Source of the DNA: Adineta vaga | Lineage: Eukaryota; Rotifera | Assembly: GCA_021613535.1 (NCBI GenBank) | Contig: CP075496.1 | Coordinates: 5,394,001 to 5,458,000 of the forward strand | DNA length: 64,000 nucleotides | Reading direction: 5' to 3' | Shown here: positions 47,211-61,137 of the stretch, one piece after another | Layout: each line of letters opens with the position of its first letter | Position numbering within the stretch: the stretch's first letter is position 1 | Program-made: the position numbers and the translations under genes | The notes under the pieces: model-generated | Seen by the model: only the letters and a program-made list of their open reading frames with translations | Database searches by the model: none | What the model was told of the DNA's origin: nothing

Positions 47211-49937
47211 TACAAAAAACAAAAATAAAGACTATTTTTTCTAGAAAAATAAACAAAGAAAATAGATCGAAACATTTCTAAGGCAACTAAAGATTGATTG
47301 AAATAAATCTATATATAGTTATATATATTCAATCGAGAAACAAAAGAAAGAGAATTCTGTTTTTAGTCCATTGTAAAAAGTCGAAATTATCTTTCTATTA
47401 ACGGAACTTATTTTCCATTTAGAAGAAAACCGTTTCCGTTAGGTACCTAATCAATATTAATCATATTCGAACAAAAGATCGATACAAGTTATATAAGACA
47501 TGTTACCGAAAACAACGAGTAAATGTACTATTTCATAATACTGAATTGAAAAATTCTTAGAAACAAAGAATTTCATATTTAACACATACGATTCGATCAT
47601 GTAACAAAAAAAGCAAACTATATAAGACATGTCGTAAGACTGATGAACATGAATTACAATGTCTCCGAAAAATAATCTCGTCGACAACAATGCAGTAAAT
47701 CGTAAATAGTGCAAAACATATTTGTTTGATTAGTAGATATAATCGAACTAGACAGATAAAAAACCTCGAACTGAAATTCGATTGGAGTTGAATGTCGTGT
47801 AGAAAGACATAGTAATAAAATGTCGTCTTTTTGCATGAATGATATTTGTTTTAACTATCAATCATCTTTGCTTGACACAACACACTAGTTTTAGAAGAGT
47901 CTAGATAAAAGACCAGTTATTCTTCGTGCATATTGAACACTGACGTCGCATTGAATTGAGCTTTCCATAGATCAAACTATATGATTAAAAACATCATGCA
48001 TTTTTCTTCTTCGCATTTAATCAGAGTAGAAAGCTCGAGTAAAAAACCCTTTTTTTTCTACATTCTAATAGATATATGATTAGAACTGGTGTGAGATGTA
48101 ATCCAATATGATGGGAAAACGGCTTATCATATGACATAAAAAAACGAGCACAAATGATTGTCTATATTATAAAAGAAACCCTCGTACAGATGAGAAGACG
48201 AAATTTGATGATATTCATTAAATTTTTATACTGCAGATAGAGTTATTTTTGCATCGGAAAACGCATATAAAATTTCAATCAAACACGTTAGAAAACCAAT
48301 TCATTTTCCTTCTTTCTTTCTTTCTTTCTTTCTAAGGAAAAACTCTTCTATTCAGCAATGATTTCCTCTCAAAAATATATGTGACAATGTCTTCAAGAGA
48401 CTATACCGAGAGACGGGTATACTTCAATTTAATTACGTATTTCGATGAAATACTCAAATGCTTTTAGATGTCAAAAAAATATTACCGTGCAGTTATTTAA
48501 AAAATATCATGCATCGTAGAAAAAGAACTTCGAAGAATTCTTTGTTATTAACTAGGGAGGAAGAAAATGTAAGATGGAGTTTTTTCTTCTAATAATATAT
48601 CAACTTATTGATGATAGAAGTTGTGACTACTCAAGAGTTTCATTAAAATAAATAATTAATAAATAGAAAGTTCACTTCGAGGTTAAGTTTTATATCCAAT
48701 CAACAGGTAGAACGATGAAATAAGAGTGTAAATAAGATAACATTAAAACTGCTAGGTATTTTATTAAAATAAGCATGATAAATCATTTCTAACTACGTAG
48801 ATAATTACCGAAAGTACATAGGTCGTAAAAAATTCTTATTTTTGTTATCCAAAAACATATATTTATTTATGACATAGATAAATATCCCTTTCGTATCAAC
48901 GTTAAATATTTTCTGATAAAGAAAGAGAGTTGAGCAAAAAACGGATTCTCTATTTCCAGTCTAATAAGTTTCTCATTGAAATCAAAGAGGGAAAATATCC
49001 TTCGATAATTTTCTTTTTCTTGAATATTTTCTATTTCTTCTTTATAGAAGTATTTACGTCTTTTCATTCTTTTTTTCTTTCCAGTTGACATGCACGCAAG
49101 GTAGTAAATTAACAATAGAAAAGTAACAGAAATAATTCCTGGCATTCCTTTGATTTCATGCTTGTTCGACGCGATTAGCAGTTCTTTTTTCATCCATCTC
49201 ATCGAAAATCTTGTTCTACATCACGTCATAATTAGTAAGATCAGTTCTATGAGAACGATAGATTTACTCATTTTATCTGAACGGATGTTTTTCTCCTTTT
49301 GTTTTCGAGGAAAAATCGTCGATATTATCGAGAAAAAGAATGAACGAGAGTAGATATTTTGGTATTTTGAACATTTGTTCCGTTATTTCCGATGAACAAG
49401 AAGCGCGTCGAACACATTTGCCCTCGTTTGCAACTCCTCTTTTCTTTCTCTTAGCACGCTCACATATATACCATGCCATCCTATTCTTATTTTCCCCCTT
49501 CTATATGGGATCTTTAGAATTGCTCGGGTGCACAAGATGACGATGTTAGTATAGACGTTTCTCGACTGGTTTCTTCATTCCATTCGTATACAATGATGAA
49601 AGAGCGAATGAGCGATGGCGATAACAACACAACACGAAGAGAAACGAGGAAAAGAGAGAAGAAGAAGAAAGACAAAGGAAAAAATTATTCGCCTTAGATT
49701 CTCGGCTTCGCCCATATTTATCAATCGACATTTGAGTTTATTGTTTTTCTTTTCAGAAGACCATCATCATTTTCTTCTTTTCCTTCCCTTATTCTTACGA
49801 AAACAGCAATTCAACCCAAAAATCTGAACGGAAGTGAACAAGCCGTGAAATGATGTTGCGAAATTAGTTCAACGAACAAATCAACTATAGATATCAGTAT
49901 CATTCACTAGCAATAAAGAAAAACGACAATTTTATCC
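47211..49937. other. Intergenic region between divergent genes
   Basis: About 2.7 kb between the pyroglutamyl peptidase gene (-) and the convertase gene (+). AT-rich; a CTTT tetranucleotide run lies at about 48308-48334. Several open frames of 60-110 codons (for example 48867-49202 on the - strand) are Lys/Phe-rich shadows with no homology. Promoters are expected but not identified. Confidence 0.55.
48308..48334. repeat. CTTT tetranucleotide microsatellite
   Basis: A run of CTTT units in intergenic DNA. Simple repeat, no inferred function. Confidence 0.85.
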
Positions 49938-52900
49938 ATGGGTTTCTATTACGATTTATGTCTATTCACATTCCTTCTGTCCACTGTGCATTCCATAATT
50001 TTACCAATTTTAACAAAAGATTGGCTAATTGAGTTTCATCAACATGTAGAACCAGAAGCAGCAAAACGTATTGCTAAGCGATACGCTATGGTTTCTCGTG
50101 GACCGGTATGACACATTTTCAATAGATGAAAAAGATAATGAAAATTTATGTTGCATACATTGCTTTCTTCAGGTTTTAAAAGACAAAAGTTTATATCATT
50201 TTGTCGATCTTAAACCGTCACATCCTCAAACAAGAAAAAGACGAGATGTTGCGCAAGAACAATTTATTCAACGAAATGAACTTGTAAATAATATTTTCAT
50301 ACATTTTATATTTTGAATTTTGTTTTTTGTCTATTCATAGATCAAACAGGCTATTCATCAAATTCCTCATACCCGCGCCAAACGTGGTTATCGTTCACCT
50401 GATGAATTTAAAAAGGAGTTTCCAAAATATCAAACTCCAACGGATCCTTATTTTCAATACCAATGGTACTTGGTAAGTTATTCTTTGCTTCTAATGGAGT
50501 CAAAGCAGTTCGAAAAAAATTCCATTAGAAAAATGTTGGACAAGCCGGTGGTAAACCACGACTTGATCTGAATGTTGAAGAAGCTTGGGCACTTGGATAT
50601 ACCGGTAAAAATGTCACAACAGCCATTATGGATGATGGTATCGATTATACACATCCTGATCTTATGCACAATTATGTATGTTAATTGATCATGACAGACA
50701 TCCTTTTACTTCTTATTAATATATTTTAGAATGCAGCAGCTAGTTATGACTTTAGTAGCAATGATCGATATCCATATCCACGTTATACAGACGACTGGTT
50801 TAATAGGTAGAGAAATATTTAATAAGAATTTCTTCGTTTAAAACATAGGTAATAAATTCTAGTCATGGAACACGTTGTGCCGGTGAAATTGCTGCAGCTC
50901 GAAATAATAATATTTGTGGCGTTGGTGTTGCCTATGATTCAATGGTGGCTGGTAAATATTTCGATAATCTTAAAATTTAATTTTTCACTTATAATTTAAT
51001 AGGTATTCGAATGTTAGATCAACCGTATATGACTGGTAATGATAGATAATAAAAAAGAAGATTAACACAGAAATTATATTGATTATCTCTTTCTTCTAGA
51101 TTTGATTGAAGCAAATTCAATGTCTCATGAACCTAATATAATTGATATCTATTCAGCATCGTGGGGTTTGTAGACATATATATTATGCTAAACTATTTAT
51201 TGACTCAATGAATTGTTCTAGGACCAGTTGATGATGGCAAAACAGTTGATGGACCAAGGCATGCAACAATGAAAGCTATTGTTAAAGGAATCAATGAAGT
51301 ATGTCAATATACACTGAATAAATTATCTATATAAATATCTATGCATCATCGAAAACTTATGTTTTGATTTTTAGGGTCGACATGGTCTTGGTATGGCAAA
51401 CTATTGTCTAATTCTTTAGATGTTTTCTGATGAACTTTTCTTTAGGTTCATTATACGTATGGGCTAGTGGTGATGGCGGTGCGAATGATGATTGTAATTG
51501 TGATGGTTATGCTGCCTCTATGTGGACAATTTCAATTAATTCAGCAATCAATGATGGTCGAACAGCACTTTATGATGAATCATGTTCATCAACTTTAGCG
51601 TCAACCTTTAGTAACGGTCGTAGTGAAGACCCAGAAGCAGGTAATTCTTTCATTAATAAGATTTCTTCGTTGTTCACAATTGTTCTATTATTATTGTTAG
51701 CGATAATCTAGGTAATATATGTGAAAACGTATGTTTGCGTGCTTAAGAGAAACTATAATGTTTTCTGCCAGGAAATAATTACCTCTTTTGTGTTGAGAAA
51801 AAAAAAGACGTAAATCAACTGATGAAATAAAACATTTGGATAAAAAGAACAAGATCAAAACTGTTTGTTTTCCTTTCTCATTCAATTAGGAGTCGCAACA
51901 ACTGATTTATACGGTCAATGTACTTTGAAACATTCAGGAACATCAGCAGCAGCACCAGAAGCAGCTGGTGTATTTGCACTTGTAATTGAAGCAAAGTATA
52001 AAACGAACCTCTTTCATTTCTAAAGAATTTTCTTCCTCGTTTTTTCTTTATGTAGTCGTCAATTAACATGGAGAGATATGCAACATTTAACAGTTTTGAC
52101 AGCAAAACGTAATCAACTCTTTGATCCTTCAAAACAACATTTATGGCATATTAATGGAGCTGGATTAGAATTTAATCATCTATTCGGTTTTGGTGTACTT
52201 GATGGTTTGTTGGTTTATCTTTTGATTATAGGAATCTAATTTGATTTGATTTCTAGCCGGTGATATGGTTCGACATGCTAAAGAATGGAAGTCATTACCA
52301 ACTCGATATCATTGTGCTGCTGGTAATATAACTGGAAAACGGTCAGTACTTATTCTTCAATTAGTTATTTTTATATTTTCTCTTTGTTTTGAACAATAGA
52401 TCAATACCTGAACAAGGTATATTAAAATTAACAATCAATACAGATGCATGTAAAAATACGAAAGATGAAGTAAATTATCTCGAACATGTTCAAGCATTCA
52501 TTACATTGAAAACTAGTCGTCGTGGCAATACGGTTATATTTATTACATCACCACTTGGTACAAGGTATAGTTGATGAAGATAATTGTTCAATATATATTT
52601 TTAAAATGAAAATTTTCTTTTAGATCATTAATTTTAAGTCGTCGTCCATTAGATGCTGATTCAACCAAAGGTTTCTTTAAATGGCCATTTATGACAACAC
52701 ATGCATGGGCTGAAAAAGCTCAAGGTACATGGACACTTGAAATTCGTTTTGACAACGAAGATAATGCTGATGCACCATTAACGAATCAACAAAATCAAAC
52801 GAAGTCGGACAAAAAACAAAGCAAAAATTTAACTACCGGTGATTTCTTCGAGTGGTCATTAGTATTACATGGAACAAAAACTGCGCCTTATGCCGATCAA

Positions 52901-53050
52901 ATTCCATTGGCTATACATGAAAATAAAAGTAAATTAGCAATTGCAAAAGAAATTCATACAAATAATTTTCAAGACAAATCGAAATATATCAAATTATTAA
53001 AACAAGATAATCAAAAACGTTTGGGAAGTGATGATGAAATCATAATGTAA
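49938..53050 (+). CDS. PCSK2: Proprotein convertase 2 (prohormone convertase PC2)
   Basis: Kexin-like serine protease that matures peptide hormones in secretory granules. 16 exons from 49938 to 53050, including a 16-nt exon at 51375-51390. Order: signal peptide ([19 protein letters not shown]); propeptide with an internal basic site (TRKRR) and the final cleavage site HTRAKR before GYRSPDEF; catalytic domain with the triad in [12 protein letters not shown] (Asp), [11 protein letters not shown] (His) and [11 protein letters not shown] (Ser); P domain ending near MLHGT-like [15 protein letters not shown]. The oxyanion-hole residue is Asp in [16 protein letters not shown], diagnostic for PC2 because other convertases have Asn. 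The RGD found in the vertebrate P domain is RGN here (SRRGNTV). PC2 needs the 7B2 chaperone in other animals. Near-perfect conservation of [20 protein letters not shown] makes this call secure. Confidence 0.97.
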
Positions 53051-53737
53051 TCAAAAAAAAAAGAATAAATAAATTCATTGAATTTCATCCCACAGACATA
53101 GTCTAGCGAAGATCATCGATTTTATTGTCATGTACAGTCTTATTCCATTTTTTCTCCCTTCAAATACCATCTCAATTTTGTGAATATGAAATATATATTT
53201 ATCAACATTCGAAAAGAAAGAAAACAAAATCAAATTATATTTATTCTATTATCTTTTCTTGTTCCGAAATAAATAACAAAATAAATGAAACATCTAAAAT
53301 AATAATTATTTTTAAGAAATAACATCCTAATTCCAATTATTTTGCTTCACATATGAACTGAGAAGTTTGACTGAAAGTATGTTTACAACACATACATTAT
53401 TTATTCCCACGAGGGATCTTCCATTTGCTCTAGTTTGATAATAGATCATTGCGATGTTATATTATTTTTTGAAAGAACAAAGAATGTCTGGAAAATACAT
53501 TAATATATTTATGCGCTTACGCTTGAAATGATTAAATATTGCAATGTTTATTAATTTTTCGAAGATCGAAAAGAAAAAAGAGATTGTTGTATGCGTAAGT
53601 ACAGAAATCGATTTCTGTAAAACAAATATACACGTATAAGAAATGTACAAATAAATGAGAAAGAAAATGAAGAAATAAACATGAAAAAGAAGAGAAATTG
53701 TATCGATTAATCAATGATGACGAAAGTTTTTTTAGTT
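53051..53737. other. Convergent intergenic region
   Basis: About 690 bp between the ends of the PC2 (+) and RhoGAP (-) genes. AT-rich 3' UTR-like sequence; no further gene seen. Confidence 0.55.
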
Positions 53738-56700
53738 TCATTTCTTTTTCTTATTTAATAATCGACATGGTGATGTTAATTGACGATATTTTTCAAAATC
53801 TTTTGCTCGTTCTTTCCATCGTCGCATTGGAGTATTTTGTAAACGTTTTACTGAACGTGTTTGTTCTCCAGTTCCCATACCGGGTAAAACAATTTTATCT
53901 CCACGTGTTAATGCCTCTTCAATAATACGTTGTTCTGGTGTATGGACTGATGTAACAGTGAATCTATTTTGTAAATCGCCATGTTTTATTGATGGTACAA
54001 TCGATCGATTGTGTATATTTTCTGATGTTTGTAATTCAAATGCACGTACTTGTTTTTGTACACGACCGTTTAATTCATCTTTTAGTTCACCAATACTGTC
54101 TCGACCACTATTGAGTACACTGATATTCTAAACAAATATGAAGTATTATATTTTATTTTCTTACAGATCAGATATTAATATATATGTGTATATATTTATT
54201 AAATATAGATTAAACAAAAAGCACAGAAATTAATTATTTTTTCATAACATCAAAAAAAAATCAACTATCTACATGAAATGAATTAGGTATATTTGTTTAC
54301 CTCAACATTCTCTCCAAGATTTAATGATGTCCATTTTGTTACCGATGTATGAAAGAGTTCATTGGATGGTTGAGATAATGAACATGAGAGTGAACGTTCT
54401 TTTGATATGGATGATGGAAGAGTAGTTAAAGACGATGTTGAAATTAAATTTGAAATAGAAGACGAAAGACGAACTGGCATTTTTGGTGTTGTTGATTTCT
54501 CAGTATCTTCAATACGAGAAAAAAATATAGAATTAATCCATTAATTGTTCGATCATGTTTTCATACCTGTATTTATTGTCTTAATTGGTGTTGTTTTCAT
54601 ATCAAAATTTTCGTACTCTTCATCCTAAAGATAAGATGAAAATTTTTTCATGAATATTAATAATAGATCGAGCCACTTACATCTGAATCTGTTAATCGAA
54701 TACAACGATTTTCATTACGTCGTAAAATTTCATCAAGTTCATCATTTTTATTCAATGATTTTTCAACCAAAACAGGTACAATTGATTGTATGCATTGTTG
54801 ATTATTATCTTTTATTTCCATTGAATCACGATCAGCCAACATAGTTTGTGAAAGAGTCTCGTTTTCAATATGTTCAGGATTGGACATTGGTACTTCTGTT
54901 GTTGTCTTTTGATTTTCAGGTATTAATTTACTACTACTGAAATTTCTTTCTAGATCAGTTTCATCAATAAATGCAACATCAAGTGGATCGTTTTCATTAT
55001 TTGCTGGTTCTGATGAAAAACCTTTTAATGATTGAGCATCTTCATTACCAACGACAACAGCTAAATTAAGTTCATCTACGATATCATCAACATCATTATC
55101 ATCATCATCATCACTATATGAATCTTGATTGGGATTTTTTGTTCGTTGTTCATCATCACTTGTATTTTGTTGTTGATTCGATAATGAATGTGAATAATTA
55201 TTAATTTTACAACTGATGTGACGAGTTTGTTGTTGACCACCACTGGATGAGATGGATCGACGAGGACGAAAAGTAGTTGCGGTAAATGAAGCACTAGTTA
55301 CATCATCCGAATGACGGCGAACACCAAAACTAGAATGCATCAGTAATGATGTTCCTCCTAGTTGTTCAGTTGACATTTGCATGGAATCATTTCCAGCTTT
55401 GATTGGTGATGGTGAAAGTTCAGTGAACGAAGTTGAATCAACAGTTGACGTAGCTAACATAGGAGCATGAATTGCAATAAGAGGTTTACGTTCAGCTTTC
55501 TAAAAAAATAAAGATATAATTGATATAAAGAATTCAATAATGAAAATACAAACTCGACTAGATTTTGGCCATTTCCATGAATCCAATAGATTGAGTCTAG
55601 ACAAAAAAAATTAATTGTAACTGTTTTTCAAGCAAATTCACTTCCATCATATATAGAGAGTATCTTATTTTCGAACGAAACATACTTTTTTGCATCCAGT
55701 GATTTGTTATTGCAAGAATTTGATGCTAGATTTGAGAGTAACGGAGGAGGTATTTCATGTGGAATGATTGATATTGGTTGAAGAGTACCATGTGCATTTG
55801 AACCATTACTCATCATTGAAGTTGTTAGTGTTGTCATTGAACTACTCGGTGTAGTGGTTGATAAAGATGAAACAGATCCTGATGAAACGGATGATGTTGG
55901 ATTGACAATCGTATTCATAAAGCGTACAGGAACTTCATCGGTAAAATGAAGTAATTGTGGTAGATGTGAATGTTCTATTTTGAATGGAAAACCTACGATT
56001 CGTTTATAAAAAAAGAAACATTTTGAATAGATAAAGACACTTACCAGGATCATTACTGTGACTAGGTGTTTTCTTTTTACGTCGAAAAGCTGTAATTGGA
56101 CTAGTGAAACGATTCGCATTTGGTAATGACATTTTTTCTTGTGATGCTGTTTTCGTTTTTCTAATAAAAGGAAAAGAATCATCAATAGAATTATCTCAAA
56201 ACAGATACCGTTGTCATTATATTATTTGTACTTTCATAGTGTATTAAAAATGCTATTTACCCTCGCTTTGAATTAAATCCATTTGGATCATCACTTGATT
56301 TTCGTTTAGTTGTTGTTGGGCCTGATGTTGCTGATGATGATAAACAATTTCCATGAATACTATTTTGTTGATAATGATGACGATATTCACGTGTATGAGA
56401 AGATGATAATTTTCCACTTTGATCCAAAAATGCATTCGTCTGATCACGACTATCATTGTTTGAACCCGATCGTCGTCGAAGTCGATTAGTCATATGAACA
56501 AGAAATTCTTGAATAAAGGTAAAAATACGTTAGAAAACGAATAAAATAGAAATTATTTCAAATAACCTTTAACTGAACCACTTCGTCGTTTTTTTGCATT
56601 TGCTTGATCATGCATTTTTCCTCCGCCAATACCATGTTTGATTCCATTTTCAATCGCAAAACTATCATCTGGATTTTGTGCTGCTTCTTTTTGTCTCATT

Positions 56701-57598
56701 TCTAAAAGCATTTGTGATCGTTCATAGATTGAATCCGTGACATAACCAAGTTTAGTTGCATTTAAAATTAATGTTTCGACAATATCACTCACACTTGTTG
56801 CACATTGTTCTGTCATAATACTTGCTTTACCATCAATAGACGTACGCATTATACCAGGACCTACACAAATGGCTAAATTCTTAGCATTCATCTTGTTATC
56901 ACGTTCATTTAATGTAATTTCATGTAAAAATCGTAAGATATAAATAAGTGCATGTAAATGTTCATCGGGTAAAAGTAAAAGAATATTAAAATAAATATCG
57001 ACTTTTTTATCTGACGGTAGAGAACGCATTGAAAAACAATCAAGTAAAAGATCTTGTAAAGGATGTGTAATTAATGGATATGTAAGACGACGGAGAAATT
57101 CTTTAAACAATGAACAAATATCGAATACTGTATTCGATGATGATAAACTAGGTGTTAATGAACCATCTTCAATACGAGCCTAGAAAATAAAAAAAGAAGA
57201 AATTCCATTAAAATATCTTTTATTGATAATAACAAAAGAAAAATGTTAATTGATTTTACCATAAGTTCTTTGACACGTTGAGATCCACCTGACTTACGAA
57301 AAAGACCTTCATGTTTAATAGAACGACGTATACAATCGAAACACCAGCGTAAAAATATTGGTACTGTTAATTCGAGATCATCTACTCGTACTGAGATCGT
57401 ATCCATTTGATGGAGAGGTACATTAAATACACGAGCACCATGTTGATGTTTCGGATTATTAGCAATATGTGGTGATGTTTGACCGATAGTTACATTACGA
57501 TGTTTATGGGTGTCAATGCGTAAACCAATATTGTTGAGATCATTGATAATAAATTCACGAACACCTCCTTTTTCTTCAATTGTAATAAAATTACGCAT
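53738..57598 (-). CDS. Rho GTPase-activating protein, ARHGAP11-like
   Basis: 1045 aa from ten exons (57598-57260, 57179-56567, 56507-56261, 56160-56045, 55992-55686, 55596-55554, 55499-54681, 54624-54567, 54506-54301, 54127-53738). The N-terminal helix VREFIINDLNNIGLRIDTHK precedes a RhoGAP domain at about residues 50-260: GARVFNVPLHQM, the arginine finger in KHEGLFRKSGGSQRVKELM, FKEFLRRLTYPLI, and NKMNAKNLAICVGPGIMR. This arrangement, with the GAP at the extreme N-terminus and a very long disordered basic/acidic tail, is that of ARHGAP11A, a mitotic RhoA GAP. The tail has a 14-residue exon (LNLLDSWKWPKSSR), an acidic run (SDDDDDNDVDD) and a C-terminal conserved-looking SVKRLQNTPMRRWKERAKDF. 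The subfamily call is moderate; RhoGAP activity is likely. Confidence 0.85.
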
Positions 57599-59142
57599 CT
57601 TGTCTTTGTTAATGTCTAAAAAATTTCAAATAGAAATGAATTAACTACCTCAATATTTCTTCAATATATGTACATGTAAAAATTAGGAATATCTAATGTC
57701 TGTCAAACATTTATAATATATTTAAGCATAAAAGAACACAAATTTTAATAGAAGAAAAGACATCTGTACGAGACAGAGAACTGCTTATCTATCCAATACA
57801 CTTTGCGGGGAAAATGAAAGAATGAACCAATCGTTAATTGAACAATATTTTAGTGACCTCTATTGGAATGTTCATCACATCAATTTTCTTTATAATCATA
57901 GATCATTTATCATCAGATAAGATATTCCTTCACCATAGCATATCTATGATGCGAATTGAGTACAATCATACAACGTTTCTTTATATAGCCGTTTTCGATA
58001 TAGTTGTATTTTCTTTGAAAAATAAAGTCATTTCTTGCAAATATAAATGTTCACAATTAATTTTATCTTTTAGTCGATATCGCGAGAACATTCATCATCA
58101 ACTACGTTGATTGATAATAAGTAAAACAACTGTTTCCAGAAACGTGCGATAGATAACAAACATACATGTGGTGTTTTACGGAAGAAAAAGTTATGTAAGA
58201 GCAAATACTCTTTCAGAAGATTATGAGCTCTATGCTTAACTATGTCATTCAGTTGCTATCATCATTTTATTACTATGTTAACAAAGAAATCTCATACTTA
58301 TTCATTTAGATTAATTACAAAGTAATGAATGTACCTATTGTCAGCGTTGAGATCGATGCTGTTCAACTCTGCTTAGTCGTATAGATCATTTAATAAGGTA
58401 AAATCAAATGTGTAACTTCTTACAAACATTGAATACGGATCACATTTTGATAATATCAGTCAACTAATTTATCTTAAATTATACTTCGAAAGAATAAAAA
58501 TCGACAAATAATAGTTTTTTTTTCTTAGGTATATAATATTTATGGTGCATATAGAATAAGAATAATAGTCAGAATTGCTATTAAATGCTCATGATCAGAT
58601 TGCATGCTGTGCAATGGTTACAAAGTTAGTTCTATTTGTTCTGCCAGAATACGTATATGAGAGAGAGAGAGAAAGAGAAAGGAGGAGGAGAGTAAGAACA
58701 ATAAATTATGTATATATAATATGTCCTATCTCCTCCTTGACGTTTTCAACGTTTCTTATTCTTGCACTTCTATTATACGTATCTGTAGTATCAGCACAAA
58801 CAATAATGATAAGACAGTGGAAGGCAGGCATTGTATTTATTGCTTACGGACGTACGTATGGAGTCGATGATCTTGCAATACTATTTGGACACGACTGAAG
58901 ACAAGGTCTCCCTATCTCTCTCTCACTCTCTCTCCTTCTCTTCTAGCAAAAGTAGAAAGGAAAGGAAAAGAAAAGAAAGAAACAAGAACAAGCAGTAGTA
59001 GCAACAGACAAACAGAGAAAAGGCTAGTACGGAATGCATAACTAAACGACCCGCCATTCTATTAAATAAGATAGAAAGAAAACTTCTTCAGAGAATAAAA
59101 ATATCAAGTATCATAGTTGGGTTTTATATTGAAAAACAAACA
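57599..59142. other. Intergenic region between divergent genes
   Basis: About 1.5 kb between the RhoGAP gene (-) and the PDZ gene (+). A GA-rich run at about 58658-58692 and a CT-rich run at about 58908-58945 face each other across some 215 bp. On the minus strand an acceptor-like TTTGAAATTTTTTAG lies about 20 bases upstream of the RhoGAP ATG. The 107-codon frame at 58575-58898 has no recognised domain and begins before the GA run, so it was not accepted as a gene. Confidence 0.5.
58658..58692. repeat. GA-rich purine tract
   Basis: Dense GA and GGA repeats, mirrored by the CT-rich tract at 58908-58945 further along the same strand. Together they could pair as an imperfect inverted repeat. 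Confidence 0.7.
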
Positions 59143-60116
59143 ATGGATAATTCATTATATCCAACTATACCTATTCTACTTGAACGATCAAGTTTAAATC
59201 AAAATTGGGGTTTCCGTTTACAAGGTGGAGCTGATTTTCGATTACCATTATCGATTAAAAAAGTTAGTGTCTCATCATTTGTGTAAATAAATAATGAAAT
59301 TACAATGATTTTACATTCATTTTAGATCTTACCTAATTCAATAGCACATAATAAACTTTATCCAGGTGATGGTCTTATTTTTCTCGATGGACAAGATGTT
59401 AGCACAATGAAACATGACGATGCACAAGCTATCATGCGAAATTCATTACGATTACAATTGATTCTTAGACGGTATGTTCAATCTAGAAATCTTTTAAAAA
59501 CGCTGAGAAAGATAAAGCAATGACGTTTGACATATTTTATATCATGAATAATCTTTGTGTGTTATTGAAAGGTTCAATATTAGTTTCAACACTTGCTAAA
59601 AGACAACTTCAGACATGCCTTGATATACACTTTCTTTGACCTTCATTCATCAGCAAGGGTGTGGAAATATGCTTGCGTAATATACAATACGATTAATTAC
59701 TTCTTGAGACATGTGTAGTCGAGCGAGTCTCATTTGAATGTTACTCATTCAGAAACATCATTGCATTCTACTCGTAACTGCCGGTAGTTTGCTTTTGATA
59801 AAAACTATTTTTGTTGAGAAGACCTTGAGGCAGATTTTTCCATTTATTTTAATAGAGTTCACTGTAAAACTTCGATTGTTACATGTAAAAAATTCTCTTC
59901 AAATGAACTTAGATGCCTCTCAAATTTAAACGATTTCTTCTCAGTTAGAATACTTGAATAGTATATGACATACCGGTTTTCTTTTTCAGTGGTCAACTTA
60001 ACATGATTCGATCATCAAAACCACCTGTTCAATTTGCACCTGGACCAGGACCAAATCCACGTGTCAACTCAGCGTTGTATAATACGACAACATCAAATAA
60101 TTATCGTCGTTTTTAA
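59143..60116 (+). CDS. Single-PDZ protein of the Enigma/ALP (PDLIM) type
   Basis: 130 aa from exons 59143-59262, 59326-59471 and 59990-60116. The PDZ domain carries the PDLIM/Zasp signature NWGFRLQGGADFRLPLSIKK, followed by KLYPGDGLIFLDGQDVSTM and HDDAQAIMRNSLRLQLILRR. In Enigma/ALP proteins this PDZ binds alpha-actinin at actin bundles or Z-discs. No LIM domain follows; a short Pro-rich tail (FAPGPGPNPR...) ends in SNNYRRF. It therefore resembles short Zasp-like forms, or is a PDZ-only paralog. The second intron is about 520 bp and could hide an alternative exon. Confidence 0.85.
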
Positions 60117-61137
60117 TCGAGTTTTTTGTTTCTCCTGTATATCTTTCTTTATTCACACAATGAAGTGTACATCTAATATTTGAATGACAATTTTTAAAAT
60201 TATTCTTTCTACAAAAGTATATACATACGAATAAATCATATGATATAGACATGGTCATAAATGTTGAGTTACAAGTTTTCTCATGTGCAAACTCAGTTGA
60301 AAAGATAATTAGTCTATTTGCGTTTATTTTTTCAGAATTAAATAGCATATTTTGAATTTAATGAGATAGTTAGCTAAATCATAACCTACAAGACGTTCTT
60401 TCGTCGAATATGCAGAAGAAATGAACATTAGCTGCAATATTAATTATTATCATTTTAACGATGCATGAAGGACAAACAAATAGAAAAATGTTCTATGTAT
60501 AGCAGTTGAGCAATACAAACTATGGAAGAAAAACATATTTCTAATTGATTCTAATCCCTAATGATTCCTTTCATTTCGCCAAATATTAACGATACATTTT
60601 CTGCTTTCAATTCCATGTGAAATCCCCAACTCATAATATGCTAGTTGATTAGAAAGATTAAACAAGTACATTAAGAAGATTTTCTCTCTATTCGTGAATG
60701 CGTAGAGAATCGAATCATCATTTAATGAAGAATATAAAACTCCTGTATCTTCTCAACAATCACAATGAAATGAATACATATATATTTGACAATCCTTTGT
60801 TTTCTAGTTCTATTCGAAAGTTTATATTAGAAAGATTCATAAAAAAAAACAAGCATTGAAAATCAATTATTGACAATATATGCAAACAGAATAGAATAGC
60901 GCTTGATTTATATATCAAACAAAAAAAAACAGACAATATGTATCGAATATTTTGTTTAATTCTAATGATATAAAACTATTTATTAAACAAATTTAAGGTA
61001 TACATTAATATATATATATATATGTAGATAAATATGTACAATTGATCTTAATCACCTGACAATATAATAATTATGTCTTTTTTTATTAATAATGAGACAA
61101 TAGGAAAACAAACGAAATGACTAGTAAAACCAAGATT
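60117..61137. other. Convergent intergenic region
   Basis: About 1 kb between the ends of the PDZ gene (+) and the BET gene (-). Very AT-rich, with a TA run at about 61008-61024. Likely 3' UTRs; no coding signal. Confidence 0.55.

Noticed and set aside
48867-49827. Several 60-110-codon frames on both strands between the peptidase and PC2 genes
   Set aside because: Mutually overlapping, Lys/Phe/Ser-biased, without domains or splice-consistent extensions.
58575-58898. 107-codon + strand frame with a GA-repeat-encoded Glu/Arg run
   Set aside because: Spans a microsatellite, has no domain and no homolog recognised; likely chance.
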